From Mycolicibacterium pyrenivorans (lineage in GTDB: Bacteria > Actinomycetota > Actinomycetes > Mycobacteriales > Mycobacteriaceae), in contig NZ_JACKSH010000248.1 of NCBI RefSeq assembly GCF_025821625.1, forward strand, positions 1 to 47,613: 47,613 bases of DNA. Direction: 5' to 3'. Below, piece after piece: positions 8,908 through 17,342 of the stretch. The notes under the pieces are model-generated. The model was not told where the DNA came from, did not search any database, and worked only from the letters and a program-made list of their open reading frames with translations. The stretch's first letter is position 1. Every line of letters begins with the position of its first letter. Both the position numbers and the translations under genes were made by a program.

Positions 8908-9570
8908 TCACCGGCACGAGCCCAGGTAGGCGGCACACAGCGGGGCCGCCAGCGCGTCGAACACCTGCACGTCGGGAACCGCAGGCCATTCGACCAGCAC
9001 GGGCACGGTCGCCCACAGCGCCAGTTCGACCACGGTGCTGCTGTTCGGATCGGCGAGCAGATAGGCGTGCATGACCCGCCCGCCCCCGTCGCTGATGACC
9101 GTCGCGAGCCGCTGTGCGTCGCTGGTGGTGATCGACGGCGAGATCCCGGCGGCGGTGTCCTGGCAGGTCCGCAGCGCGAGCCGGGCTTTCTCCAGCACCT
9201 CCAGGGCGGTGCGGCCCCCGGTCACGGTGTCACCGCGCCAGTGAATCACCTGCGCCCGCAGATTCCACTGGCCGGCCGGGCTCGGCACCACCGCCCGGGC
9301 CGCCACCGAATAGTCACGGGACTCGTCCGCGGCGGCCGGACCTGCGCACCACTCCTCGAACCCGAACCTCGGTGTCGTCGCGGTGACGGCCACCCCGGCC
9401 AGCCCCGGCCAGCGGTAGACCGGGAACAGCGGGATGGAGCTCGGCGCTATCCACGCCGAATCCGGGATCGCGTCGCAGATCGGCGGACAGTGTCCCGGCA
9501 CCGGCCGGGCGACACCGGGCGTGACCACCAGTCCGCATACCGCCAGTGCCACCGCGAGCATCAATCGCAC
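8908..9570 (-). CDS. Secreted hypothetical protein
   Basis: A 220-residue protein with a clear Sec signal peptide: a short basic start (MRLM), a hydrophobic core to about residue 18 and a likely cleavage after VARPVPG or nearby. Four or five cysteines (HCPPICD, EWCAG, RTCQD, GSC at the C-terminus) suggest disulphides after export. I do not recognise a functional domain. The start is GTG at 9570, preceded by a strong purine-rich ribosome site (AGGGGGTAGGA). A similar exported protein precedes purS in other mycobacteria as I recall, so it may share the purS-purQ transcript. Function unknown. Confidence 0.75.
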   Translation of the reverse strand: MRLMLAVALAVCGLVVTPGVARPVPGHCPPICDAIPDSAWIAPSSIPLFPVYRWPGLAGVAVTATTPRFGFEEWCAGPAAADESRDYSVAARAVVPSPAGQWNLRAQVIHWRGDTVTGGRTALEVLEKARLALRTCQDTAAGISPSITTSDAQRLATVISDGGGRVMHAYLLADPNSSTVVELALWATVPVLVEWPAVPDVQVFDALAAPLCAAYLGSCR

Positions 9571-9594
9571 GTGTTCCTACCCCCTACGCGCCAC

Positions 9595-9600
9595 AATATA
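9595..9600 (-). promoter_or_regulatory. Candidate -10 box for the secreted protein-purS-purQ unit
   Basis: On the minus strand TATATT reads from 9600 to 9595, an excellent match to TANNNT in an otherwise GC-rich gap. It would place transcription start near 9588, some 17 bases before the GTG at 9570, with the ribosome site between them. The divergent metallo-hydrolase gene begins only four bases away at 9604. Confidence 0.45.
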
Positions 9601-9603
9601 GGG

Positions 9604-10269
9604 ATGCAGCTCACACACTTCGGCCATTCATGCCTCCTGGCGAGCTTCAAGGGGCAATCCGATGACGGCTCGGGCGCAGAGACCACGGTGCTGTTCGACC
9701 CGGGCAACTTCTCCCACGGCTTCGAGGGCGTCACCGGCCTGTCGGCGATCCTGATCACCCATCAGCACCCCGATCACGCAGACACGGAGCGGTTGCCTGC
9801 GCTCATCGCCGCGAACCCGCAGGCCGCCCTGTACGCCGACCCGCAGACCGCCGCTCAGCTCGGAGCACCGTGGCAGGCGGTCCAGGTCGGCGACGAACTG
9901 TCCATCGGTCACCTGAAGGTACGGGGAGTCGGCGGCCAGCACGCGGTGATCCACCCGGAAATCCCTGTCATCGACAACATTTCGTACCTGATCGGGGACG
10001 GCGAGCACCCTGCGCGGCTGATGCATCCCGGAGACGCGCTGTTCGTTCCCGGTGAGCCGGTCGACGTGCTCGCCACACCGGCCGCGGCGCCGTGGCTGAA
10101 GATCTCGGAGGCGGTGGACTACCTGCGTGCGGTCGCGCCGACGCACGCGGTGCCGATCCACCAGGCGATCATCGACCCGATCGCGCGGCCCATCTTCTAC
10201 GGCCGGCTCTCCGAGATGACCGACACCGACTTCCAGGTCCTCGAACCCGAGAGCGGCACCGAGTTCTGA
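9604..10269 (+). CDS. MBL-fold metallo-hydrolase
   Basis: A 221-residue metallo-beta-lactamase-fold hydrolase of the UlaG/YcjY-like small type. The metal motif is ITHQHPDHAD (H53, H55, D57, H58), with a later His in GGQHAVIHPE, Asp in MHPGDALF and a terminal VPIHQAI histidine. The start ATG at 9604 gives MQLTHFGHSCLL, the normal family N-terminus; the frame is open upstream but carries no similarity there. The substrate is unknown. The ortholog is, from memory, Rv0786c. It is divergent from the secreted-protein gene and convergent with the flavoprotein gene, with 10 bases between stops. Confidence 0.92.
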   Translation: MQLTHFGHSCLLASFKGQSDDGSGAETTVLFDPGNFSHGFEGVTGLSAILITHQHPDHADTERLPALIAANPQAALYADPQTAAQLGAPWQAVQVGDELSIGHLKVRGVGGQHAVIHPEIPVIDNISYLIGDGEHPARLMHPGDALFVPGEPVDVLATPAAAPWLKISEAVDYLRAVAPTHAVPIHQAIIDPIARPIFYGRLSEMTDTDFQVLEPESGTEF

Positions 10270-10279
10270 GCTCCGCCTG

Positions 10280-11911
10280 TCAGCCGACGTCTCGTGCGGC
10301 GGCGCGACCCGCGGCGCGGCCGGAGAACACGCATCCGCCCAGGAACGTCCCCTCCAGCGAGCGGTAACCGTGCACCCCGCCACCGCCGAAGCCGGCGGCC
10401 TCCCCGGCGGCGTACAGGCCGGGGAACACGGAGCCGTCGCCGCGCAGCACGCGGGAGTCGAGGTCGGTTTCCAAGCCACCCAACGACTTCCGTGTCAAGA
10501 TGTGCAGCTTGACCGCGATCAGCGGACCCGCCTTGGGGTCGGTCAGCCGGTGCGGGGCGACCACCCGGCTGACGCGGTCGGCCAGATAGGCGCGCGCGGC
10601 GCGAATCGCGGTGATCTGGCTGTCCTTGGTGTACCGGTTGGCCACCTCACGATCCCGCGCGGTGACCTCGGCCTCGACCACGCTGAACTCGAGCGGCTCG
10701 ACGTCGGGCACCGCGTTCATCCGCGCCACCAGCTCCCGCAACGAGTCCGCGGTGACGAAGTCCACGCCCTTGTCGACGAACGCATGCACAGGTGCGGGTC
10801 CCTTCCGGGCCCTTTCCACCACACCACGCACGCTGCGACCCGTCAGGTCAGGGTTCTGCTCCTGCCCGGACAGGCCGAACTCCTTGTCGACGATGCGCGA
10901 ATTGAGTACGAACCACGTGTAATCGTGCCCGGTCCCGGCGATGTACTCCAGCGTGCCCAGCGTGTCGAAGCCGGGATACAGCGGCGCGGGCAGGCGCTTA
11001 CCGGTGGCATCCAGCCACAACGACGACGGTCCCGGTAGTATCCGGATGCCGTGGCGTGGCCAGATCGGGTCGTAGTTGGTGATGCCCTCGGTGTAGTGCC
11101 ACATCCGGTCGCTGTTGATCACGCTGCCACCGACGGCCGCCGAGATCTCCAGCATCCTGCCGTCGACGTGGGCCGGCACCCCGCTGAGCAGCTGCTCGGG
11201 CACCCGGCCCATGCGCGCGGGCCAGTACTGGCGGACCAGGTCATGATTGCCGCCGATACCCCCGCTCGCGACGACCACCGCCTGTGCCCGGAACTCGAAC
11301 TCGCCCTGAATGTTTCGCGACGAAGCGACACCGCGCGCCGCCGTCGACGGCTCCAGCACCGCACCGCGGACCCCCGCGACCGTCCCGTCCTCGACGATGA
11401 GTTCGTCGACTCGGTGCCGGTGTGCGAAGCGCATCCCGGTCAGCCGGCGCGCGAAGATGTCGACCAGCGCCGGGCCGGTCCCCCAGGTGATGTGGAATCG
11501 CGGTACCGAGTTGCCGTGCCCGCGGGCGTCGTAACCGCCCCGCTCGGCCCACCCCACCAACGGGAACGTCCGCAGCCCCCGGTCCCGCAGCCAACTCCGC
11601 TTCTCCCCCGCGGCGAAGTCGACGTAGGCGTGCGCCCACTGCCGGGGCCAGTGGTCCTCGGGTCGATCGAACCCGGCGGCGCCCAGCCAGTCCTGCAACG
11701 CCAGTTCGTGGCTGTCGCGGATGCCGAGGCGCCGTTGCTCGGGGCTGTCGACGAAGAAGAGCCCACCGAACGACCAGTACGCCTGGCCGCCGATGTTGGC
11801 CTCGTTCTCCTGGTCGACGATCAGGACTCGGCGACCGCGGTCGACGAGTTCGCAGGCCGCGACCAGCCCCGCCAGTCCGGCCCCCACGACGATGACATCA
11901 GCGTCAGCCAT
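10280..11911 (-). CDS. FAD-binding dehydrogenase (fumarate reductase/ketosteroid dehydrogenase flavoprotein family)
   Basis: A 543-residue flavoprotein. The FAD-binding GAGLAGL dinucleotide motif is at about residues 9-15 (VIVVGAGLAGLVAACE), followed by an acidic ribose-binding residue in LIVDQENEA. GGQAYWSFGGLFFVD and the C-terminal LYAAGEAAGFGGGGVHGYRS place it with the FAD-dependent succinate/fumarate and 3-ketosteroid dehydrogenase superfamily. Mycobacteria have a conserved member here (Rv0785 in M. tuberculosis by synteny). The substrate is unknown; a steroid or other 2-enoyl or keto compound is only an inference. It is followed on the other side by the deacetylase-like gene on the same strand, 25 bases away. 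Confidence 0.9.
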   Translation of the reverse strand: MADADVIVVGAGLAGLVAACELVDRGRRVLIVDQENEANIGGQAYWSFGGLFFVDSPEQRRLGIRDSHELALQDWLGAAGFDRPEDHWPRQWAHAYVDFAAGEKRSWLRDRGLRTFPLVGWAERGGYDARGHGNSVPRFHITWGTGPALVDIFARRLTGMRFAHRHRVDELIVEDGTVAGVRGAVLEPSTAARGVASSRNIQGEFEFRAQAVVVASGGIGGNHDLVRQYWPARMGRVPEQLLSGVPAHVDGRMLEISAAVGGSVINSDRMWHYTEGITNYDPIWPRHGIRILPGPSSLWLDATGKRLPAPLYPGFDTLGTLEYIAGTGHDYTWFVLNSRIVDKEFGLSGQEQNPDLTGRSVRGVVERARKGPAPVHAFVDKGVDFVTADSLRELVARMNAVPDVEPLEFSVVEAEVTARDREVANRYTKDSQITAIRAARAYLADRVSRVVAPHRLTDPKAGPLIAVKLHILTRKSLGGLETDLDSRVLRGDGSVFPGLYAAGEAAGFGGGGVHGYRSLEGTFLGGCVFSGRAAGRAAARDVG

Positions 11912-11936
11912 GGGCCCAATCTACGACCCACGGCGC

Positions 11937-12641
11937 TCAGGCAGCGGCAGACAGCGCAGGCCGGGCGTGCCAGTCGTAGACGGCGGGTACGCACGAGTGC
12001 ATCAGCGCCAGATCGACGGCGTCGATCATCGCTTGCCTGGGGCCCGGACGGCGCAGGTGACGGGCGGCCACCGCCACCCGCACCACACCCGCACGCCGCG
12101 CGGTGCGCTCGGCGGACAGCACCACCGTGCGGCACCACCACGGCTCGGACAGGAAGCCCTCGCCGATTCCGAGTACCCGGGCCCGCACGGTTTCCCGACG
12201 CACCAGGTCGGTGATTCCGGCCAGTCCGGCGACCAGTCGAAACCCGTTGCGGGGCAGGGCGGTCATCGCCCCCTGCGAGATGTTCCACCCGGGCGCGGCG
12301 AACAGCCGGGTGCGCAGGCCGAGGTGTTCGAGAATCCGGTCGGCGGCCATCAACCGCAGGTTCGCCTCGTGCGCCTGCAGTGTCGCGAACTCTCCGCGGC
12401 GCGTCTTGGTGGCCGCTTCGTCGAAACCGTGCAGCACGATCGCGTCACCGTGGCCGCGGCGGCGGCGCAGCCAGTCCACCGTGGCGGCGTCTCGGTCGAG
12501 CCGGTAGCCGCCCTTGAGGCGCGGCGCCACGAGGAAGGACACGGGCACCCGACGTTCGTCGAGGCGAGCGCGGAACGCGATGACGTCGTCGAGTGTGCGG
12601 TCGCTGACACCGGAGATCGAGACGATCAGTTGTCCTGCCAC
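11937..12641 (-). CDS. DUF2334 polysaccharide-deacetylase-like protein
   Basis: A 234-residue protein with the arrangement of the DUF2334 branch of polysaccharide deacetylases: strand one IVSISGVSDRT, a PVSFLVAPRLKGG strand, then AIVLHGFDEA with the likely metal His, and LFAAPGWNIS. The canonical Asp-Asp pair at strand one is not obvious (SISGV), so catalytic competence is uncertain. There is no signal peptide, so it probably acts in the cytoplasm. The start ATG or GTG at 12641 follows a 67-base gap after the glutathione peroxidase gene. That gap contains the inverted pair CGCAGTGT (12645-12652) and ACACTGCG (12682-12689). Confidence 0.8.
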   Translation of the reverse strand: MAGQLIVSISGVSDRTLDDVIAFRARLDERRVPVSFLVAPRLKGGYRLDRDAATVDWLRRRRGHGDAIVLHGFDEAATKTRRGEFATLQAHEANLRLMAADRILEHLGLRTRLFAAPGWNISQGAMTALPRNGFRLVAGLAGITDLVRRETVRARVLGIGEGFLSEPWWCRTVVLSAERTARRAGVVRVAVAARHLRRPGPRQAMIDAVDLALMHSCVPAVYDWHARPALSAAA

Positions 12642-12708
12642 AACCGCAGTGTGGCAACGTCAGGTGTCGGGACGGTGGCGAACACTGCGACTGCAGGTGT
12701 CCGTTCGG

Positions 12709-13206
12709 CTAGCGCGGCAAGACGGCTTCGATCGCCGAGATCACCTCGGGTGCGTCGGGCTCGGTGCGGGGCCGGAACCTCCTGACCTCGGTTCCACCCG
12801 GGGCCAGCAGGAACTTCTCGAAGTTCCACTGCACGTCACCCGCCTCGCCCTTGTCGTCGGCGGTCTTGGTGAGCTCGGCATACAGCGGGTGCCTGCCCGG
12901 TCCGTTGACCTCGGTCTTGGCGAGCAGCGGAAAGGTCACCCCGTAGGTCGTGGAGCAGAACGTCTGGATCTCCTCGGCGCTGCCGGGTTCCTGGCCCATG
13001 AACTGGTTGCACGGCACGCCGATCACCGTGAGGCCGCGGTCACCGTAGTCCTTGGCGAGCTTCTCGAGCGCGCTGTACTGCGGCGTCAGGCCGCACTTGG
13101 AGGCGACGTTCACCACCAGCGCCGCGCCGCCGGCCAGCTCGGCCAGCGTCGTGTCACTGCCGTCGAGTGTGGTCAGCGCGATCTCGGTCAAGGGTGTGTC
13201 GGTCAT
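12709..13206 (-). CDS. Glutathione peroxidase family (thioredoxin-type peroxidase)
   Basis: A 165-residue GPx-fold peroxidase that reduces hydrogen or lipid peroxides. The peroxidatic Cys38 is in NVASKCGLTPQ, Gln72 in FMGQEPG, and Trp127-Asn128 in VQWNFEKFL, giving the usual tetrad. Cys84 in QTFCSTTYGVTFP fits the resolving cysteine of two-Cys, thioredoxin-dependent members, which suits an organism that lacks glutathione. It follows the TetR gene by 21 bases on the same strand, so its expression may be tied to that autoregulated promoter. Confidence 0.95.
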   Translation of the reverse strand: MTDTPLTEIALTTLDGSDTTLAELAGGAALVVNVASKCGLTPQYSALEKLAKDYGDRGLTVIGVPCNQFMGQEPGSAEEIQTFCSTTYGVTFPLLAKTEVNGPGRHPLYAELTKTADDKGEAGDVQWNFEKFLLAPGGTEVRRFRPRTEPDAPEVISAIEAVLPR

Positions 13207-13227
13207 GGGCTCGACGGTACCCGCGGC

Positions 13228-13782
13228 TCACGCGGTGAACAGCATGCGGGCCACCCGCTGCGCGGTGGCCACCGGGTCGGAATCGGTGTCGATGGCCTGA
13301 TTGAGCCAGAGCATCGCGAAACCGTGTACCAGCGACCAGGCGGCGAGTCCGGCCGCCTGCGGATCTTCCTTGGCGCGTGCGTCGTTCAACGTCCCGACGC
13401 CGGTCGCCAACTCCGCACCTGCGGCATCCTGGGCCGCGATCAGCTCGGCGTTGCCGGGGTCGACGAGTGAGCGGTCGAACATCACCTCGTAGTGACCGGG
13501 GTGGTCGAGCGCGAACGTGACGTAAGCCAGTGCGGCATCACCGAATTCGGGTCGGGCGTCGGCCAGCGCAGCCGCCAGCTTCCGCCAGCCCTGGGCTGCC
13601 AGCGCGGTGAACAGGCCTCGCCGGTCGACGAAGTGATGCGCCGGTGCGGCGTGCGAAACCCCTGCGGCGCGCGCCAATTCCCGCAACGAGACCCCGTCGG
13701 CCCCGCGCTCGGCCACCAGCTGTGCGGCCTGCCCGAGAATCACGGCCTTCAGGTCGCCATGGTGATACGTCCCCTTGGTCAT
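13228..13782 (-). CDS. TetR family transcriptional regulator
   Basis: A 184-residue repressor. The N-terminal helix-turn-helix is LRELARAAGVSHAAPAHHFVDRRG at about 31-54, after the typical KGTYHHGDLK start. The C-terminal half (about 75-180) is the ligand and dimer domain and is marked by YVTFALDHPGHYEVMF. ATG at 13782 is chosen over an upstream in-frame start because the upstream residues would lie inside the operator region. It is divergent from a DoxX-like gene across an 83-base gap holding two near-identical operators, so autoregulation and control of DoxX are likely. gpx follows on the same strand. Confidence 0.93.
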   Translation of the reverse strand: MTKGTYHHGDLKAVILGQAAQLVAERGADGVSLRELARAAGVSHAAPAHHFVDRRGLFTALAAQGWRKLAAALADARPEFGDAALAYVTFALDHPGHYEVMFDRSLVDPGNAELIAAQDAAGAELATGVGTLNDARAKEDPQAAGLAAWSLVHGFAMLWLNQAIDTDSDPVATAQRVARMLFTA

Positions 13783-13792
13783 GACACCATCG

Positions 13793-13854
13793 TAGCCTGC
13801 AATCTTGACACTGCCTAGATCATTGCCTAGCCTGCATCTTGACAACGACTAGAT
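13793..13854. promoter_or_regulatory. Tandem TetR operators over a sigma-A-like promoter
   Basis: Two near-identical copies of a 27-28 base unit lie at 13793-13820 and 13828-13854, both beginning TAGCCTGC. Each contains an imperfect 8-3-8 dyad: ATCTTGAC-act-GCCTAGAT (13802-13820) and ATCTTGAC-aac-GACTAGAT (13836-13854). The first covers a TTGACA -35 box (13805-13810), spaced exactly 17 bases from TAGCCT (13828-13833), a fair -10 for the DoxX gene. The second dyad would cover the transcription start. Binding by the adjacent TetR protein would block both directions. Confidence 0.7.
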
Positions 13855-13865
13855 TGGAGCCCGAC

Positions 13866-14327
13866 ATGGTTGTCATCGCCACCCTCGTCCTGGGCACCCT
13901 CGGTGCCCGTCTGCTCGGCTGGTTCGGTCCCGACAGCTGGGTTTACATCGACAGCTGGCCCGACGCGGTGGCCGTCGGGTTGGCTGCCATGTTCCTGCTC
14001 ACAGGGGTCGCACACTTCGTCGACCCCCTGCGGCGGGACATGCTGTCGATCGTGCCGCCCTGGCTGCCCGCCCCTGGGCTCCTGGTGACCATCACCGGCG
14101 GGCTCGAGCTGCTGGGCGCTGCCGGGCTGCTCTACCCGCCGACCCGCGTGGCCGCCGCCGGAGGTCTGTTCGTGCTGATGCTGGCGATGTTCCCGGCCAA
14201 CGTCCACGCCTCACGGATGCCGAACCCGCCGAAGTCGATGACCACCCGGCTCGACGTCCGGACCGCCGAACAGGCGCTGTATCTAGCGGCCGCCGCCGTG
14301 GTGGTCGGCCTTGGCGGTGTTCAGTAG
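13866..14327 (+). CDS. DoxX family membrane protein
   Basis: A 153-residue integral membrane protein with four predicted helices, near residues 1-15, 30-52, 68-95 and 130-150. The sequence FLLTGVAHFVDPLRRDM followed by a GGLELLGAAGLL helix is typical of the DoxX/DUF4870-like small membrane family, linked to thiosulphate or redox homeostasis in some bacteria. The function here is not known. ATG at 13866 is chosen because GGAG lies six bases upstream. It is divergent from a TetR gene with shared operators. Its last 45 bases overlap the convergent oligopeptidase gene. Confidence 0.85.
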   Translation: MVVIATLVLGTLGARLLGWFGPDSWVYIDSWPDAVAVGLAAMFLLTGVAHFVDPLRRDMLSIVPPWLPAPGLLVTITGGLELLGAAGLLYPPTRVAAAGGLFVLMLAMFPANVHASRMPNPPKSMTTRLDVRTAEQALYLAAAAVVVGLGGVQ

Positions 14328-16400
14328 CCATGCGTACTGGAACGCCGCTTCCTTCCAGCGCTCGTAGCGCCCGCTGATTCCGCCGTGGCCGGCGTTCATC
14401 TCCGTCTTCAGCAACACCTTGGCGGCGTCGTTGGCGGGGTCGACCTGGGCGTGGCGCAGCGCCGCAACCCATTTCGCCGGCTCCACGTAGTACACCCTGG
14501 TGTCGTTCAGCGACGTCATCGCCAGGATCGCCGGGTAGCTCTTCGTCTCGACGTTCTCGTAGGGCGAGTAGGACTTCATGTAGCGGTACACTTCGGGGTC
14601 CTCCAGCGGGTTTCCCCATTCGTCCCACTCGGTGACCGTCAGCGGCAGCGACGGGTCGAGGATCGTGGTGAGCGGGTCGACGAAGGGCACAGAGGCCAGG
14701 ATCCCGGCGAACAGATCGGGTGCCAGGTTGGCCACCGCCCCCATCAGCAGACCCCCGGCGCTGCCGCCGTAGGCCACCAGATTCTCCGGGCGGGTGACGT
14801 CGGTGCCGACGAGGTGTGCTGCCACGGAGATGAAGTCGGTGAAGGTGTTGCGCTTCTCCAGCATCTTGCCGTGCTCGTACCACGGCCTGCCGAGTTCACC
14901 CCCGCCGCGCACGTGGGCGATCGCGAACACCATCCCGCGATCCAGCAGCGACAGTCGCGCGATGGAGAACCTCGGGTCCTCGCAGGACTCGTAGGCACCG
15001 TAGCCGTACAGCAGCATCGGCGCCGGGTACCGCAGGCCGGCCCGGTGGATGATCGAGATCGGCACCCGGGCGCCGTCGGACGCGACCGCCCAGTCGCGTC
15101 GCTCGACGTAGTCCTCGGGCCGGTAGTCACCCAGCACGGGTTGCTCGCGCAGCAGCGTCCGCTCACCGGTGCCCAGATCGAGGTCGTAGATGCGTACCGG
15201 GGTGACGAACGACGTCGCGCCGATCCGCAGCTTCGGCGCACTCCAATTGGGATTGGCCGACAGCCCCACCGACATCAGCTCCGAATCGAAGGTGATGTCC
15301 TGGGCCTGCCCGTACCCGGCTTCCTCGATGGGCCACAACTGGATTCGCGGTAGCGCATCCTTGCGGTAGCTGACGACGAGGTGACCGCCGAACGCGTCGA
15401 CGGAGTCGAGCCGCACGTCGCCGCGGTGTCCGATGAGGGTGCGGCATTGCGTGGGATCGCTGACCGGCGCCTCGACGAGGGTGAAGTTCTCGGCGCCGTC
15501 GTTGTGCAGGATGAGGAAACGATCCTGCCCGTCGACGACGGCGTGGTCGACGGAGTACTCGACGTTCTCGCGACGCGGCCAGACGGTGGCGAACTCGGCC
15601 TGCGGGTCGGTCGCATCGCCGTAACGCAATTCCGAGGTGACCGCACTGCCCGCAGCGATGATGACGTACTTGTTGCTGCGCGTTCGCCCGGCCGCGACCC
15701 AGAACCGCTCGTCGGGTTCGTGGTACACCCGCTCCGCGGGCAACCCGGCTCCCAGCCGGTGGCGCCACACGGTGTCCGGGCGCCAGGCGTCATCAACGGT
15801 GACGTAGTAGACGGTGTGGTTGTCCGCGGCCCAGGTGGCGCCCGCACCGATCCCGACGATCTCGTCGTCGTAACGCTCACCGGTACGTATGTCCTTGAAC
15901 CGCAACGTGTAGCGCTCGTCGCCCTTGACGTCCACGGAGTAGGCCAGGGTGCTTCCGTCGATACTGACGGTGGCCGCACCCAGGGAGAAGAAGTCGTGCC
16001 CCTCCGCCTCGACGTTCTCGTCGAGCAACACCTGCTCGCCGGGTATCTCGGTGTTCTCGTCGAACTGCGGCGGCGTCCAGTCGTCGGGGTCGGCGACGGG
16101 GCAACGGCATTGCACGCCGTACTGCTTGCCCTGGAAACTGCGCCCGTAGTACCACCAGTCGCCGCGGCGGGTGGGCACCGACAGATCGGTCTCCTTGGTC
16201 CTGGCCTTGATCTCGTCGAAGATCTGCTGCCGCAAGTGCTCCAGATCCGCGGTAACACCCTCGGTGTAGGCGTTCTCCGCCTCGAGGTGATCGATGACCT
16301 CCTGGCTGGACTTGTCACGCAGCCACTCGTAGGGGTCGATGAAGACGTCGCCGTGGTGCTCACGGCGGTGCTCCGCCCGTTTCGCGATCGGTGGCTTCAC
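14283..16400 (-). CDS. ptrB: Oligopeptidase B (protease II, S9A family)
   Basis: A 705-residue prolyl-oligopeptidase-family serine peptidase that cleaves short peptides after Arg or Lys in the cytoplasm. The N-terminal beta-propeller (about 60-400) starts after the family block DPYEWLRDKSS. The catalytic triad is Ser547 (GGSAGG), Asp633 (LNDTRV) and His672 (NAGHGG). The start is GTG at 16400, overlapping the purC stop as GTGA. In M. tuberculosis, as I remember, the gene is split into ptrBa and ptrBb, whereas here it is a single intact frame. The 3' end overlaps the convergent DoxX gene by 45 bases. Confidence 0.96.
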   Translation of the reverse strand: MKPPIAKRAEHRREHHGDVFIDPYEWLRDKSSQEVIDHLEAENAYTEGVTADLEHLRQQIFDEIKARTKETDLSVPTRRGDWWYYGRSFQGKQYGVQCRCPVADPDDWTPPQFDENTEIPGEQVLLDENVEAEGHDFFSLGAATVSIDGSTLAYSVDVKGDERYTLRFKDIRTGERYDDEIVGIGAGATWAADNHTVYYVTVDDAWRPDTVWRHRLGAGLPAERVYHEPDERFWVAAGRTRSNKYVIIAAGSAVTSELRYGDATDPQAEFATVWPRRENVEYSVDHAVVDGQDRFLILHNDGAENFTLVEAPVSDPTQCRTLIGHRGDVRLDSVDAFGGHLVVSYRKDALPRIQLWPIEEAGYGQAQDITFDSELMSVGLSANPNWSAPKLRIGATSFVTPVRIYDLDLGTGERTLLREQPVLGDYRPEDYVERRDWAVASDGARVPISIIHRAGLRYPAPMLLYGYGAYESCEDPRFSIARLSLLDRGMVFAIAHVRGGGELGRPWYEHGKMLEKRNTFTDFISVAAHLVGTDVTRPENLVAYGGSAGGLLMGAVANLAPDLFAGILASVPFVDPLTTILDPSLPLTVTEWDEWGNPLEDPEVYRYMKSYSPYENVETKSYPAILAMTSLNDTRVYYVEPAKWVAALRHAQVDPANDAAKVLLKTEMNAGHGGISGRYERWKEAAFQYAWLLNTAKADHHGGGR

Positions 16401-17290
16401 GCGGGTGCTCCGATCCAGTCGTCGAACTTGAGGCCCGAAATCCGTTCGTAGGCTTCGATGTAGCGCGCCCTGGTCGCCTCGACGATCTCCGTGGGCAGCG
16501 GCGGCGGGGGTTCGTCGCCGTTGCGGTCCCAACCGGACTCCGGACTTGTCAGCCAGTTGCGGACGAACTGCTTGTCGAAGCTGTTCTGCACCACGCCCTC
16601 GGCGTAGTCGTCGGCCCGCCAGTAACGGGACGAGTCGGGGGTGAACACCTCGTCGGCCAGCTTGAGTTCGCCGTGCGCGTCGACGCCGAACTCGAACTTG
16701 GTGTCGGCGACGATGATGCCCTTGGTCAGGGCGTGCTCGGCGCCCTGGAGGTAGGTGCGCAGGGTGCGGTCGCGCAGCTGCTCGGCCCGCTGCGCGCCGA
16801 CGAGGGCGACGACGTCATCGAAGGTGATGTTCTCGTCGTGCTGACCCAGCTCGGCCTTGCTCGCCGGTGTGAACAGCGGCTCGGCGAACTTGCTCGCCTC
16901 CACCAGCCCCGGTGGCAGGTAGATCCCGCAGACGGCGCCCGTCTTCTGGTAATCGATCAACCCGGAGCCGGTGAGGTAACCGCGGGCCACCGCTTCCACC
17001 GGGAGCATCTCCAGCTGCTCCACCACCAGCGCCCGCCCCAGCACTTCGGCCGGGATGCGCTCGTCGTCGGGTGGACCGGCCAGGTGGTTGGGCGCGTCCA
17101 CATGATCGAAGAAGAACACGCTCATCGCGGTCAGGACGCGGCCCTTGTCGGGTATCTCCGAATCCAGGATGTGGTCGTAGGCCGAGATGCGGTCGGAGGC
17201 GACGAACAACAGGTGCCCGTCGTCGACGCGGTACAGCTCACGAACCTTGCCGCTGGCCAGATGCCGGTAGTCGGACAGAGCGGGACGCAT
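16397..17290 (-). CDS. purC: Phosphoribosylaminoimidazole-succinocarboxamide synthase
   Basis: SAICAR synthetase joins CAIR and aspartate with ATP. It is 297 residues, as expected for the actinobacterial form. Visible family blocks are SGKVRELYRVDDGHLLFVASDRISAYD (start of the ATP site, residues about 12-38), VEAVARGYLTGSG, and LADEVFTPDSSRYW. The start ATG is at 17290. It is followed by ptrB with a four-base overlap and is divergent from a small membrane-protein gene. Minus-strand TAGGCT just upstream may be a -10 box. Confidence 0.98.
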   Translation of the reverse strand: MRPALSDYRHLASGKVRELYRVDDGHLLFVASDRISAYDHILDSEIPDKGRVLTAMSVFFFDHVDAPNHLAGPPDDERIPAEVLGRALVVEQLEMLPVEAVARGYLTGSGLIDYQKTGAVCGIYLPPGLVEASKFAEPLFTPASKAELGQHDENITFDDVVALVGAQRAEQLRDRTLRTYLQGAEHALTKGIIVADTKFEFGVDAHGELKLADEVFTPDSSRYWRADDYAEGVVQNSFDKQFVRNWLTSPESGWDRNGDEPPPPLPTEIVEATRARYIEAYERISGLKFDDWIGAPA

Positions 17291-17342
17291 CGGGCCAGCC
17301 TATCGGGCCGCGAAACAGGCTCTGTGTGCTGTGATCGAACAC

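Noticed and set aside
8851..9603. N-terminal extension of the MBL-fold hydrolase by about 250 codons
   Set aside because: It is antisense to the secreted-protein gene, and the family N-terminus starts at ATG 9604.
12645..12689. CGCAGTGT / ACACTGCG inverted pair upstream of the deacetylase-like gene
   Set aside because: Perfect eight-base arms, but 29 bases apart and with no promoter or partner gene to support it; mentioned only in the gene entry.
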